64,000 nucleotides of DNA from CAYOHG01 sp964465125 (GTDB lineage: Bacteria; Planctomycetota; Phycisphaerae; UBA1845; Fen-1342), in contig CAYXIO010000015.1 of the NCBI GenBank assembly GCA_964465125.1, positions 1-64,000 on the forward strand. Reading direction: 5' to 3'. The translations under genes were made by a program, and so were the position numbers. A model generated the notes under the pieces. That model was not told where the DNA came from and did no database searches. It worked only from the letters and a program-made list of their open reading frames with translations. Numbering within the stretch: the stretch's first letter is position 1; every line of letters starts with the position of its first letter. Below are positions 8,333-18,015 of this stretch, in pieces.

Positions 8333-9433
8333 TCAGTACACGCCTTCGACGATCGGCGTCGCAAACCCGCTGAACGGCCGCACGTTCGCCACACCATCCC
8401 ACGGATAGGGGTCGCACGGTGGAGTGCGCTCACCTTCGTCGCGCTCCAGGAAGCGCGGCACGAAGAACTCGCGCGTCAGCGAAGTCAGCCGCACGCGGCC
8501 CGTCCGGTCGTAATCGACGACGCAGTGTGCCTGGTTCGAGTCCTCGCCCGCCGCCGGGTCGACCACCTCGATCATGGCGCGCGGCACGGGCGGATGGTAG
8601 ATGATGGCGTAGTTGTCGGCGGGGTCGAACGGCTTGTGCACCGCCAGGCCCATCAGCGTGTTTCCGTAGGTGGGGACGAAGTCGACGGCGTGATTCTCGC
8701 AGAGCTCCTCGCGCGCGAAGCGGTGGAATTGCGGGGTCATCGACGTGCCGCCGCAGAAGATGCCGCGGATGCCCGCGCGCGTGAGCGAGACTTTCTCGCA
8801 GAGCGCCTCGAGCAGCTTGGGGGTGGTGAAGAGGCACTGCACGTTGCGATGGGCGCGCAGGATAATGAGCGCCTGGCTGATGACGTGGTCTTTGTACTCC
8901 TGCATTTCGCGCAAGCGGCCGCTCCTGGAAAGCCGCACGACCCAGCGCGGATCGAGATCGACGTGAAACGCGATGCCGCCGCGGTGCTGAGCGAGGTGCT
9001 CGATGGCGAGGCGCAGGCGGCGCGGGCCGGTCGGTCCGAGCATCAGCCAGTCGGCCCCGCGCGGAAACGACGCGTCGGAGAGCGTCAGGCTGAACTGCTC
9101 GTAGTCGATGCGGAAGTCGTCGATGCTGATCCGGCACTTCGGGACGCCGGTGCTCCCACCGGTCTCGAACACGGAGACCGGCCGATCGGCCAGCGCGCGC
9201 GGCACCCAGCGGCGCACCGGCCCCCCGCGGAGCCACTCATCCCGGAACGGCGGGAAGCGGTCGAGATCGGCGTAGGAGCGGATTTCGCGGCGCGGGTCCC
9301 AGCCGAGCTTGGCGGCGAACTCGAGCCAGAACGGGCATCCGCTGGCAGGGTCGAAATGCCAGTCGATGATCTCGCGCGTATGCGCGTCGAGACGCGCCAG
9401 GGCCTGTGCCGCGATTTCGGACGATACGGACAT
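8333..9433 (-). CDS. Adenylate-forming enzyme-like protein (PaaK/LuxE-like)
   Basis: The 366-residue protein contains the AMP-binding P-loop of the ANL family as ETGGSTGVPKCR (near residues 90-101) and later GIFCGGTSM, FVPTYGNTLMG and DYDRTGRVRLTSL, which resemble the substrate/AMP-binding core of phenylacetate-CoA ligase and LuxE acyl-protein synthetase. It is shorter than PaaK (about 430) and lacks a clear C-terminal lid domain. It follows the second PQQ-propeller gene by 16 bases, so it belongs to that minus-strand operon. Probable role: activation of a carboxylic acid as acyl-AMP; the acceptor is unknown. Confidence 0.7.
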   Translation of the reverse strand: MSVSSEIAAQALARLDAHTREIIDWHFDPASGCPFWLEFAAKLGWDPRREIRSYADLDRFPPFRDEWLRGGPVRRWVPRALADRPVSVFETGGSTGVPKCRISIDDFRIDYEQFSLTLSDASFPRGADWLMLGPTGPRRLRLAIEHLAQHRGGIAFHVDLDPRWVVRLSRSGRLREMQEYKDHVISQALIILRAHRNVQCLFTTPKLLEALCEKVSLTRAGIRGIFCGGTSMTPQFHRFAREELCENHAVDFVPTYGNTLMGLAVHKPFDPADNYAIIYHPPVPRAMIEVVDPAAGEDSNQAHCVVDYDRTGRVRLTSLTREFFVPRFLERDEGERTPPCDPYPWDGVANVRPFSGFATPIVEGVY

Positions 9434-9449
9434 GAAACGGCCTTCAGCC

Positions 9450-10979
9450 TTATTCGTTCGCGGCGGCGGGCTTGACCGGCTGACCCTGCACGCCTTCCTT
9501 CATCGCAAACAACGTGCGGCGGTTGTTGACGTAGAGCACACCGTTGGCGGCGACCGCGGTCGTGTAGACCGAGTTGCCCATGTCGTTCTTGGCGATCAGC
9601 TTCATCTCCTTGCCGGCCGCGAGCACGTGCACCTCGCCGTCCTCCGTGCCCAGATACACCTTGCCGTCAGCGACGTAGGCGGAGCCCCAGATCGCGGCGA
9701 AGGTGTCGTATTTCCAGTACTGCTGGCCGGTCTTCTCGTCCAGGCAGTACAGAAAGCCGCTCAGGTCGGAGATGTACACCAGCCCGTCGCGGACGGCGGC
9801 GGTCGAGAGCGAGCGGTTGAAGCGCTCGTTGCCGACCTGCCAGGCGCAGCCCTTCCCGGTAATGTCGCCGCGCTGCGTCGCGTCGATGCAGTGAAAGTGG
9901 CCGATGCCCTCACCGTGCTCCGGGTCCTGCCCGACGCACAGGAACACGCGGTCACCGACGATCACCGGCGTCGAGATGATGTAGCTCTTTGTGCCGCGCC
10001 CGCCGAGCATGTACTTCGCGTCCGGTGGGTTGAGGTTGTATTTCCAGAGCGGCTCGCCCTTGAGCGGTTCGAGGCCGTAGGCCCAGCCGTCGCCCCCCCC
10101 GAAGACCACCTGCGCCTGGCCGGCGACGACGCCGTAGGAGGGCGACGACCATTGTCCGTGGAGCGTGTCGCGGCCGGGGTCGTTGCGCTCCCAGACGACT
10201 TCGCCGGTGTTCTTGTTGACGGCGACGAAAGCCGGCGCCTTCGGTGCCGGCAGGTTGAGATGCCCCTCGTCGACGCCGTTGGAAGTGATCAGGTACACCA
10301 GGTCACCGACCACCACGGGCGACGAGGTCGCGAGGTTGTGGGGGAAGACGCCGAGCTCGTTGATCATGTCGAGCGCCCAGACGATGTCGGCGTCCTCCTT
10401 TTCGCTGTACTTCTCATCGGTGACGGGGCCGTCGTTCTCGCCGTCGAGAAAGCCCTCGGTGTCGGCGCAGACCAGCTCACAGCGGTTGCTGACGTAATAC
10501 ACGCGGTTGGCGACCACGCAGGCGCTGGAGCAGATGCCCTGCTCGGGCCAGTCGTTGACCTGTCCGGTCGGCAGCTTGTCGTGCGTGGCCTGCCAGAGCA
10601 GCTTCCCGGTTTTCTCCTCGAAGCACAGCACGACGCCTTTGTCGCCCTTGATCTTCGCGCGGAATTCGCCGCCGTTGTTCGTGCCGATGAAGATCTTGCC
10701 GTCGGCGACGACGGTGTTGCCGTAGGACTGCGAGCCGAGCGGCGCGGTCCAGAGGATGTTCTGGCCGGTCTTGATGTCCCACTGCGCGGGCAGGCCGGTC
10801 TCGTCGGAGACCATGTTGCGGTTCGGCGCTCCGCCCCACATGGGCCAATCGCCCTTCTTGGGTTTGTTCGTGTCCTGGGCGAAGCTGGCCGCCGCGCCGA
10901 GACCCAGCAGTACGAGCGCACCCAGGCGGCGGCCGAACGATCCGCCGATCGCACGAATACGGATAGTCGAGTCACGCAC
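9450..10979 (-). CDS. Exported PQQ-type beta-propeller protein (second of a pair)
   Basis: The protein is made of repeated propeller blades with the PQQ-repeat pattern, e.g. NNGGEFRAKIKGDKGVV, CFEEKTGKLLWQATH, AVNKNTGEVVWERND, YCLDEKTGQQYWKYD and YLGTEDGEVHVLAAG. The start is placed at a GTG (10979) with GGGAG eight bases before it; this puts the hydrophobic stretch ALVLLGLGAAASFAQ at residues 20-34 as a signal peptide. An ATG at 11069 would overlap the upstream gene by 11 bases but would leave 30 odd residues before the signal. Catalytic quinoprotein residues are not evident, so it may be a binding or structural propeller rather than a dehydrogenase. Confidence 0.85.
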   Translation of the reverse strand: MRDSTIRIRAIGGSFGRRLGALVLLGLGAAASFAQDTNKPKKGDWPMWGGAPNRNMVSDETGLPAQWDIKTGQNILWTAPLGSQSYGNTVVADGKIFIGTNNGGEFRAKIKGDKGVVLCFEEKTGKLLWQATHDKLPTGQVNDWPEQGICSSACVVANRVYYVSNRCELVCADTEGFLDGENDGPVTDEKYSEKEDADIVWALDMINELGVFPHNLATSSPVVVGDLVYLITSNGVDEGHLNLPAPKAPAFVAVNKNTGEVVWERNDPGRDTLHGQWSSPSYGVVAGQAQVVFGGGDGWAYGLEPLKGEPLWKYNLNPPDAKYMLGGRGTKSYIISTPVIVGDRVFLCVGQDPEHGEGIGHFHCIDATQRGDITGKGCAWQVGNERFNRSLSTAAVRDGLVYISDLSGFLYCLDEKTGQQYWKYDTFAAIWGSAYVADGKVYLGTEDGEVHVLAAGKEMKLIAKNDMGNSVYTTAVAANGVLYVNNRRTLFAMKEGVQGQPVKPAAANE

Positions 10980-11058
10980 GCCCAAAACTCCCGTTCGAAG
11001 GGCCGGCTCGTCGCGTTGCCCAGGCAGGTCGAGGCCCACGGCCGCCGGCGGTCGTTCG

Positions 11059-13299
11059 CTATTCCTCATGGGCCATCACCCGGATGTTGTCGAAGCAGAC
11101 CACGGTTCCCTTCTTCTTCTCGGTGGTGCCGGCGGCGTACGAGTACAGCGCCGGGCTGCCTTCGCGATTGGGGAACGGATCCTCCATTTCGATCGTCCAC
11201 GCCGCGGGCTCGGGCTGCTCGCGCGGCCAGACCTTGCCGCGGACGAGCGCCTTGTCGCCCTGCGGCTTCACGCTGAGCTTGACGCGATACCACACGTCGG
11301 CCTGCCACTCGAACGGCAGGTCTTTCTGGAGTCGCGGAATCGGATCCCAGGTCACCAGCCGCAGCGTCTGCATGTTACCCAGCATCCGCAGCTCGTAGCG
11401 CGTGTTGATCAGCCCCATGTCGGGCATCCAGCGCGGCAGCTCCGAGCCGAGCATGTCGGCCTGAAGCGTGTAGCCGCCTTCCAGCGGCGGGGTCATGTAC
11501 ATGCGCAGCCGCATGAAGATCGGCGACGGCTTCTCGGATAGCGTCTGGAGCACACGGTTGCCGTCGCGCTCCACGACCTTGACGCGCTGCGCGACGTTCT
11601 GCCAGCCTGCGGGGACCGAGTCGGCCGGGTAGGACTCGAAGTCCTCCTGGAAGTCGGCCCTGTCGGGTGCGATGCGCACACGCGCGACGGACTCCTCATC
11701 GCCAACCCACTTGACCTTCACCACCCCCGCGCCGAACGCCGCGGTCGGGTCGGCCGTGAACGTCTGGGACGTTTCGTCCAACGTGCCCTTGACCCCTGCA
11801 ACACTCCAGCGCGGCTCCTGGCTGTGGAACCGGACGGCGCGCTTGCCGGCGCTGGTAAAGGCCGACAGTTCAAAGCGGACGGATTCGCCCGGCGCAAGTG
11901 TCACCTCCGCCGGCGAAATCAGCGTCCGCGTGATCAGCTCGCCGGGCGGATCGGTTTCGGCGGCGGCAGCGACGGCGGCGCCGGCCGGCGCAGGCGCGGC
12001 CGTCTTCGATGCCAGGCAATACGTTCCATAGCGGGTCTGAAAGTAGACGCGTCCATCGGCGATGGACGGCGAGCCCTGCATTTCCGTAATGGCGTCGTCG
12101 ACTTTCGGGAATTCCACCTTGCTGAGCACCTCGGGCTTGTCGCCGGCGTCACGCAGAATCCAGAACGCGCCGTTCTGCTCGCCGGCGTAGATCACCCCGT
12201 CCGCCGTGATCACCGGCGAGCCGCGGCCGATCCGCCCCAGGCTGAAGTCCCAGATCGATTGCCCGGTCTTTGCGTCGAAGCAATGCAGGCCCGCGGAATT
12301 GTCGATCAGATAGAGCCGGCCGTGGTTGATCGTGGGCGAGGCGTAGCCGGCGTCGATCCCGTCATGCCGCCAGATTTCGTTCGTCTTGGTGATGTCGCCG
12401 CTGCCCACGCCGAGGATGCAGGCCAGCCGCCCCATGACCGTGGTGTCGAAGTTCTCCTCGCTGTGGCCGACGTACACGTGGTCGCCGTCGACGACCGGGG
12501 AGATGTTGAGCGGCCGGGCCGCGAGCCGGTACTTCCAGTCCGTCTGCCCGGTGCGCGACTGAAGTGCATAGACCCAGCCGTCCGAACTCGGACAGATCAG
12601 TCGGCGCTGGCCGCCGAGGATCGCGACCACGGGCGTCGCATAGGTCGTGTCCAACGGGCGTTCTCCCGGGGTGACGGCCCAGACCGTGTGCCCGTCGCGC
12701 TTGTCGAGCGCCACGTAGAGATGCACCATCGGGGCCTTGTCGCTCCACCCGGTGCTCAGAAAGCTGATGACGACGCGATCCTCATCGATGATCGGAGAGT
12801 ACAGCCGGCCGCCGTAGCCGCTGAAGCGCCCGAACTCCTCGACCAGCGAGCGCTTCCAGAACGCGCGCCCGTCGCGACTGAAGCAGTGCAGTTCGCCGCC
12901 GGTGCCGTGGGCGAAGACGTTGCCGGTTTCGGGGTCGACGGCCAGCGCGGTCCAGCCCACGCGGTTTTCCACGATGTCGGTCAGGAAGACGGGGAAGCGC
13001 TGCTCCCAGAGCAGTCTTCCGTCTGCCGCGTCCAAGCACACGACCCGCTCGCCGAGCGTCGCACCTTCGCCGACCGGTCCGATCAGGAAGACGTGCCCCT
13101 CGTGCACCATCGGGACGCTGCGGCCGCCCACCGGGGACTGCCACAGCAGGTTGTCTCCGCTCAGGGACCAGGACGTGACGGCGGCATTCCGGTTCACGGC
13201 GCCGTTCTGCTGCGGCCCGCGCCAATGCGTCCAGTCTTCAGCCTGCGCCACGCCGGTGGCCAGCCAGACGGCCAAAGCCAGCGACGATCGGATCAGCAT
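11059..13299 (-). CDS. Exported PQQ-type beta-propeller with C-terminal lectin-like domain
   Basis: The 746-residue protein starts at an ATG with AGAGGAG eight bases upstream and has a signal peptide ending GVAQAEDW. The first ~420 residues are propeller repeats (WTHWRGPQQNGAV, VCLDAADGRLLWEQRF, YALQSRTGQTDWKYRL, HCFDAKTGQSIWDFSL). A linker rich in Ala/Pro follows, then an Ig-like segment and a C-terminal concanavalin/DUF1080-like region (EDFESYPADSVPAGWQ at its start; VCFDNIRV at its end). Such architectures are common in planctomycetes and may bind polysaccharide or act in the periplasm. It lies in the operon with the second propeller and the ligase-like genes. Confidence 0.85.
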   Translation of the reverse strand: MLIRSSLALAVWLATGVAQAEDWTHWRGPQQNGAVNRNAAVTSWSLSGDNLLWQSPVGGRSVPMVHEGHVFLIGPVGEGATLGERVVCLDAADGRLLWEQRFPVFLTDIVENRVGWTALAVDPETGNVFAHGTGGELHCFSRDGRAFWKRSLVEEFGRFSGYGGRLYSPIIDEDRVVISFLSTGWSDKAPMVHLYVALDKRDGHTVWAVTPGERPLDTTYATPVVAILGGQRRLICPSSDGWVYALQSRTGQTDWKYRLAARPLNISPVVDGDHVYVGHSEENFDTTVMGRLACILGVGSGDITKTNEIWRHDGIDAGYASPTINHGRLYLIDNSAGLHCFDAKTGQSIWDFSLGRIGRGSPVITADGVIYAGEQNGAFWILRDAGDKPEVLSKVEFPKVDDAITEMQGSPSIADGRVYFQTRYGTYCLASKTAAPAPAGAAVAAAAETDPPGELITRTLISPAEVTLAPGESVRFELSAFTSAGKRAVRFHSQEPRWSVAGVKGTLDETSQTFTADPTAAFGAGVVKVKWVGDEESVARVRIAPDRADFQEDFESYPADSVPAGWQNVAQRVKVVERDGNRVLQTLSEKPSPIFMRLRMYMTPPLEGGYTLQADMLGSELPRWMPDMGLINTRYELRMLGNMQTLRLVTWDPIPRLQKDLPFEWQADVWYRVKLSVKPQGDKALVRGKVWPREQPEPAAWTIEMEDPFPNREGSPALYSYAAGTTEKKKGTVVCFDNIRVMAHEE

Positions 13300-13410
13300 G
13301 CGACGTACTCCTCTTGCGGCGTGGACCCGGTCCACGGTCGACCTCCGAGATTCCGCTTGCGCAACGCCGCACCGTCACGCTCAGCGTGCCGATTCCTATG
13401 CGCTGCCCGT

Positions 13411-14703
13411 TCATGGTTCCGCGCGCCGCACCAGACGCCGCGACTTCATCTCAGGCTTGGGCAGACTGCCGGGCGCCAGCAGCCGCACGATCGGCCGGAA
13501 GTGCAGGCGGTCGCGCACGGCGTCCGCGACTCGCTGCGCCAGAGTCGCGACGTCGGCGCCGGCGCGCGGCTCGACGTGCAGCTCGAGTTCGTTCAAGGGG
13601 CCGCGCCGGTTGACCTCGATGCGGTGCTCGGCCACCTCCGCCAGGTCGCGGAGGATGCCCTCGATCGTCGCGGGGAAGACGTTGTTGCCGCGGATCAGCA
13701 GCATGTCATCCAGACGCCCAAGCACGCCGCCTTCCAGGCGCGTCCAGCCCTGGCCGGGCGGGTGGGAAGCTCGGCTCAGACAGGCCAGGTCTCCGGTGCG
13801 GTAACGGAGGACCGGGTTGGCCAACCGGCCGAGGTTCGTCAGCACGAGCTCGCCGGTCTGGCCGTCCGGCAGCGGCTGAAGCGACTGAGGATCGATCACT
13901 TCCGCGATGAACTCGGTGTCGATCACGTGCAGTCCGCCGGGCGATTCGGGGAGTTCGACCCCCCAGGCGCCGACTTCGGTCATGCCGGCGTGATCGAAGA
14001 CGCGCGCGCCCCAGGCGCGTTCAAGCAGGGCGCGGGTCGCAGGGATGCTCCCTCCGGGTTCGCCGGCGACGATCAGGGCGCGCACGGGGGAGCTGGCAAG
14101 GTCGATCCCGCGTTCGCGCGCCTCCTCGCAGAGCCGCAGCGCGTAGGTGGGGGTACAGCACACCACCGTCGCGCCGGCGTCGATCAGGTAGCTCAGCCTG
14201 GCGGCCGTGGACATCCCGCCGGCCGGAAGGCACAGGCAGCCGATCGATTCGGCGGCCTCGAAGGCGGCCCAGAAGCCGATGAACGGGCCGAAGGAGAACG
14301 GCAACAGCACGCGGTCGCCGGCGTCGACGCCCGCGGCGCGCAGGATGATCTTCCAACACGAAAGCCACCAGCTCCAGCTCTCGGGCGTGTCCAGCCAGCG
14401 CAGCGGCGCGCCGCCCCCGCTGGCCGAGGTCTGGTGATAGCGCGTGTAGCGTTCGAGCGGCTCGGTCAGGTTGGTTCCGAAAGGCGGATGGGCGCGCTGG
14501 TCGGCCTCGAGCTCGGCCCGAGTCGTGAACGGCAGCGTTTCCAGCGGTGCGCCCTGGCTGAGCCCGCGCAGCTTGCTCTGGTAGAAACCGCTGCCCGTGG
14601 TGGCGCGCTCGATCACGGCGGCGAGCTTGCGGCGCTGCCCCTCACGCAGCGACAGCGTCGTACGATCCGAGAATCGAGATTCAGCCGGGGGCACTGGCTT
14701 CAT
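13411..14703 (-). CDS. Phenylacetate-CoA ligase-like (PaaK family) protein
   Basis: This 430-residue protein has the length of PaaK enzymes, which adenylate aryl or acyl carboxylates and form the CoA thioester. Visible are the modified P-loop HQTSASGGGAPLRW, the HAGMTEVGAWG motif, the hinge VLRYRTGDLACL, the ILRGNNVFPATIE-like segment (here LIRGNNVFP) and a C-terminal lid domain with HIEVNRRGPLNELELHVE-type strands. The ATG at 14703 has a strong GAGGTGA site five bases upstream, so the longer reading from 14745 is unlikely. It is first in a minus-strand run with two propellers and a second ligase-like protein. Substrate unknown. Confidence 0.83.
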   Translation of the reverse strand: MKPVPPAESRFSDRTTLSLREGQRRKLAAVIERATTGSGFYQSKLRGLSQGAPLETLPFTTRAELEADQRAHPPFGTNLTEPLERYTRYHQTSASGGGAPLRWLDTPESWSWWLSCWKIILRAAGVDAGDRVLLPFSFGPFIGFWAAFEAAESIGCLCLPAGGMSTAARLSYLIDAGATVVCCTPTYALRLCEEARERGIDLASSPVRALIVAGEPGGSIPATRALLERAWGARVFDHAGMTEVGAWGVELPESPGGLHVIDTEFIAEVIDPQSLQPLPDGQTGELVLTNLGRLANPVLRYRTGDLACLSRASHPPGQGWTRLEGGVLGRLDDMLLIRGNNVFPATIEGILRDLAEVAEHRIEVNRRGPLNELELHVEPRAGADVATLAQRVADAVRDRLHFRPIVRLLAPGSLPKPEMKSRRLVRRAEP

Positions 14704-14913
14704 GCTCACCTCGATCAACGGGCCGCGGAGCGGTTCGGCGCGCACGGGTCCGCGCGGGCTCAGCAGGCCGCCGCCTCGAGCGGGTCATTCGCGCGCCGCC
14801 GAGCGGGGGCGCTCCGCCAGACGCGGGCGATCAGCATCCAACCAAGATCAGCCGGGGCGCGCAGCTCCGGGCGCTGCGGCGGGTTTCGCCGGATTCCGTG
14901 CGTGGCGGTCGGC

Positions 14914-15699
14914 CTAGTTGCAATCGGCGCCGTAGGCGGCCAGAACGTTGGACAGGTCGATCAGGTCGATCGCGCCGTCGTAGTTCATGTCGCCGGCGGA
15001 GCGGAGCACCTCGGGGCCGCGCGCGCCGAAGCTGTTCAGCAGCGTGCTGAGATCGTCGAGATCGACGTCGCAGTCGCGATCGACGTCGCCGGCGGCGCAG
15101 CCGTCGAGCGGGCAGCCCGTGTCGGCCTCGAAGATGGTGCTGACGTTGCAGACATAGGCGAAATCGAGCGGGCCGCCGGGGCCGTTCAGCGTCCCGTTCC
15201 CGCTCCAGTCCATCGTGATGCCGCCGCGAACGCCGTCGCTGAAGCTCACCGTGCCGACGGACGTGCTGGGCAGGTAGACCGGCGAAGTCAGCCCATAGGC
15301 GCTCAGGTCGCCGGTAAAGTGAATCTCGTAGTACTCGCTGGTGGTGAACTGGCCGGTCGCCGAATCATAGGTGCCCGACGAGCTGCCGGGGAGGATCGCG
15401 ATCTGGAGATCGCCGGTGCTGATGTCGCCGGGCAGGATGAGCGGTTCGGCGGTCTGGTAGTAGTCGAGGAAGCGGGCCGTTCCCGCGTCGGGGTCGAATT
15501 CGAGCTCGTAAAACGTCGAGGTGATCGCCGAGGTCGTCACGAATCCGAAGTCCACGAAGTTCAGCGCGAAGGAGCTGGGGTTGTTCGGATCGGTCTGGGC
15601 CAGCAATGTGGTAGAGCCGGCCCAGGCCGGGGCCGAAGCTGCCAACAGGCCAAACAGCGCGGTTCCAATCCCGAGCGAGCGCGACGTAGTAAGCTGCAT
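14914..15699 (-). CDS. Exported protein with C-terminal dockerin-like repeats
   Basis: The 261-residue product has a signal peptide (FGLLAASAPAWAGS) and a beta-rich body with no recognised domain. The C-terminus holds two Ca-binding dockerin-like repeats: GDVDRDCDVDLDDLSTLL and GDMNYDGAIDLIDLSNVL. In planctomycetes such repeats end many secreted proteins without a cellulosome being present; they probably serve attachment or sorting. The ATG at 15699 is preceded by GGGAGA seven bases upstream. It stands 210 bases before the PaaK-like gene on the same strand. Confidence 0.8.
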   Translation of the reverse strand: MQLTTSRSLGIGTALFGLLAASAPAWAGSTTLLAQTDPNNPSSFALNFVDFGFVTTSAITSTFYELEFDPDAGTARFLDYYQTAEPLILPGDISTGDLQIAILPGSSSGTYDSATGQFTTSEYYEIHFTGDLSAYGLTSPVYLPSTSVGTVSFSDGVRGGITMDWSGNGTLNGPGGPLDFAYVCNVSTIFEADTGCPLDGCAAGDVDRDCDVDLDDLSTLLNSFGARGPEVLRSAGDMNYDGAIDLIDLSNVLAAYGADCN

Positions 15700-15970
15700 T
15701 CTGATTCTCCCGATGACGAGGCCCCGCAGGTTGAGTCCGTTGAAGCGAACCGGGCCAGCCGGTCCGGCAAAGCGCGGCGAAAAACGCGACGCCGTCAACA
15801 ACCGCCGGAGCGTACGCAGCCGCGACTCCGCTGGCAAGCGCAAGCTGGGCGCGCGCCGCGCCAGGGTATCATCCGTGGGAGCGCGCGACATGAAGCGGAC
15901 CGCGCCGAACTCGTTCGCCGGTCGAATTGCGCTGCGTATCGCGGCGATCCTGGACTCGTGAGGTCGATTC

Positions 15971-17281
15971 GTGCGGGTCGTTTCCCTGGCCGCGGGCGCC
16001 GCGGGCATGCTGTGCGGCAGTTGCATCCGGGACAACCGGGTGGCGGCGGTGCTGCGCCGGATGGGACGCGACATTTTGCTCGTGCCGACCTACACCCCGC
16101 TGCGCAGCGACGAGGCGGTCGTCGCCGAAGCGCACGTAATCTTTGGCGGCGTCAACGTTTACCTGTCCTCGCGCTACCGCTGGGCGCGGCATCTTCCGCG
16201 GGGGATGCACGACTGGCTCGATTCGCCCGCCGTGCTGAAGTTGGCCACGCGTTGGTCGAGCCGCACGCAGCCGGCCGCGTTGGGTCCGCTCACGCTGGAC
16301 GTTTTGGCCGGAGCGAGCGGGCCGTTGAAGCAGGAGGTAGCCCGCGCGGCCGACATGCTCCGAGAGCTTCAACCGGCCCTGGTGAATCTGCCGAACCTGA
16401 TGTTCCTCGGACTCGGCCGCGCCCTGCGCGACGCGCTGGGTGTGCCGATCGTCGTGACGCTCAGCGGCGAGGACATCTTCCTCGACGGGCTGACGCAGCC
16501 GTGGCGGGACCGGGCGAATGCGCGCATCGCAGAGCTCGCCGGCGACGTGAGCGCCTTCCTGGCGACCAGCCGGTACTACGCCGACTTCGCGGCGGATCGC
16601 TTCAACCTGCGGCGCGAGCGCATCGCGGTGGTTCCGCTGGGCGTGCCCGTGCACGACGTTCAACCGCCGACCGCTGCCGCAGCGCCATTCACGATTGGTT
16701 ATCTCGCGCGGGTCTGCCCCGAGAAGGGGCTCGATCGGCTGGTGGAGGCGCTGGGCGAGCTGCGCGCGGCCGGGCGCGACTGTCGCGTGCTGGCGGCAGG
16801 CTATCTGGGCGCCGCCGATCGCACCTTTCTGGAGCAGGTGCACCGGCGGGTGTGCGCGCTGGGGTTGCATGAGCACTTCGAGTATCGCGGGGAGGTATCG
16901 CTCGAGCAGAAACACGGATTGCTCGGCTCCGCTCACGTGTTCTCGGTTCCCACGCGCTACCACGAGGCGAAAGGGCTCTATGTGCTCGAGGCGCTGGCGG
17001 CGGGCGTGCCGGTGGTTCAGCCGAGCCACGGGTCGTTCCCGGAGATGGTCGAAGCCACCGGCGGGGGGCTGTTGTACGATCCGGAAGCGGACGGCGCGCT
17101 GGCGGGCGGCCTGGCCAGACTGATGGACGATCCGGCCCTGCGCGAGCGCCTGTCGCGCGCGGGGCGTGCCGCGGTCCGCGACAACTGGAGTGAGCACCTG
17201 ATGGCGCAGCGCACCTGGGAGATCTACGAGCAGGTCGCGGCGAATCCCGGCGGGACGACACTCATGAAGGCTCGTTCGTGA
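15971..17281 (+). CDS. Glycosyltransferase, GT4-type (GT-B fold)
   Basis: The 436-residue protein has the C-terminal nucleotide-sugar-binding half of GT4 enzymes: IGYLARVCPEKGLDRLVEAL, then YRGEVSLEQKHGLLGSAHVF and the EX7E region YHEAKGLYVLEALAAGVPVV. The N-terminal half begins MRVVSLAAGAAGMLCGSC, a glycine-rich acceptor-side loop with two cysteines. A GTG start follows 270 bases of divergent spacer. Its stop overlaps the GTG of the ABC ATPase gene, so sugar transfer and export appear coupled. Donor and acceptor are unknown. Confidence 0.88.
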   Translation: MRVVSLAAGAAGMLCGSCIRDNRVAAVLRRMGRDILLVPTYTPLRSDEAVVAEAHVIFGGVNVYLSSRYRWARHLPRGMHDWLDSPAVLKLATRWSSRTQPAALGPLTLDVLAGASGPLKQEVARAADMLRELQPALVNLPNLMFLGLGRALRDALGVPIVVTLSGEDIFLDGLTQPWRDRANARIAELAGDVSAFLATSRYYADFAADRFNLRRERIAVVPLGVPVHDVQPPTAAAAPFTIGYLARVCPEKGLDRLVEALGELRAAGRDCRVLAAGYLGAADRTFLEQVHRRVCALGLHEHFEYRGEVSLEQKHGLLGSAHVFSVPTRYHEAKGLYVLEALAAGVPVVQPSHGSFPEMVEATGGGLLYDPEADGALAGGLARLMDDPALRERLSRAGRAAVRDNWSEHLMAQRTWEIYEQVAANPGGTTLMKARS

Positions 17282-18015
17282 GCTCGTCGCCGTCGACGAC
17301 CGTCGAAACCCGCGTGGAAGCGCGAGGCCTCGCGCGGAGCTTTCCGACCCGCACAGGCGAGCTCGGCGTGCTGCGCGACGCGTCGCTGACCCTGCGACCG
17401 GGAGAATCGCTGGCGGTCATGGGGCCTTCCGGCTCGGGCAAGAGCACGCTCCTGAATCTCCTGGGTACGCTGGACCGCCCGACGCGCGGCACGCTGCGCA
17501 TCGGCGGGGTCGATCCGTTCGAGCTGGACGAGCGCGCCTTGGCGCACTTCCGCGGCGAGACGATCGGCTTCGTCTTTCAGGACCACCTGCTGCTCCCGCA
17601 ATGCACGCTGCTTGAAAACGTGCTGCTGCCGACGCTCGCGCGAACCGGCCGTCCGGACCGATCGCCGCGAGCGCTCGAACTGCTGCGCCGAGTAGGCCTT
17701 GCGGATCGACACGAACATCGGCCGGCCGAGCTTTCAGGCGGGGAGCGCCAGCGCGCCGCCGTAGCGCGCGCGTTGATCAACGCACCCCGTTTGCTGCTGG
17801 CGGACGAGCCGACGGGCAATCTCGATCGCCGCGCCGCCGACGCGGTCGCCGACCTGCTGCTGGAGTTGCAGCGGGCCCAGCAGTTCGCGCTCGTGGTGGT
17901 GACGCACAGTGAGGCGATCGCCGCTCGGTTCGGCGAGCGACGGACCATGGTCGACGGCGTGCTGGCCCAGGCAGCGGGTGCGACGCGCGTCGAAGGGGGT
18001 TGTGGCGGCGGATGA
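17278..18015 (+). CDS. ABC transporter ATP-binding protein, LolD/MacB type
   Basis: The 245-residue ATPase has all nucleotide-binding motifs: Walker A GPSGSGKST (about residue 57), Q-loop VFQDHLLLPQ, signature LSGGERQR, Walker B LLLADEPTGNLD and the H-loop VVVTHS. Sequence style fits the LolD/MacB/FtsE branch that works with FtsX-type permeases. It overlaps the glycosyltransferase by GTGA and the permease by ATGA, so the three are translationally coupled. Confidence 0.95.
   Translation: MSSSPSTTVETRVEARGLARSFPTRTGELGVLRDASLTLRPGESLAVMGPSGSGKSTLLNLLGTLDRPTRGTLRIGGVDPFELDERALAHFRGETIGFVFQDHLLLPQCTLLENVLLPTLARTGRPDRSPRALELLRRVGLADRHEHRPAELSGGERQRAAVARALINAPRLLLADEPTGNLDRRAADAVADLLLELQRAQQFALVVVTHSEAIAARFGERRTMVDGVLAQAAGATRVEGGCGGG

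Noticed and set aside
14914..15100. Cellulosome dockerin indicating a cellulosome
   Set aside because: Dockerin-like repeats are common at the ends of planctomycete secreted proteins; no cohesin or scaffoldin is present.
11824..16872. Open frame of 1682 codons on the plus strand
   Set aside because: It runs across four well-supported genes on both strands, is Arg/Gly-rich and has no recognisable domain. It is an artefact of missing stop codons in GC-rich DNA.
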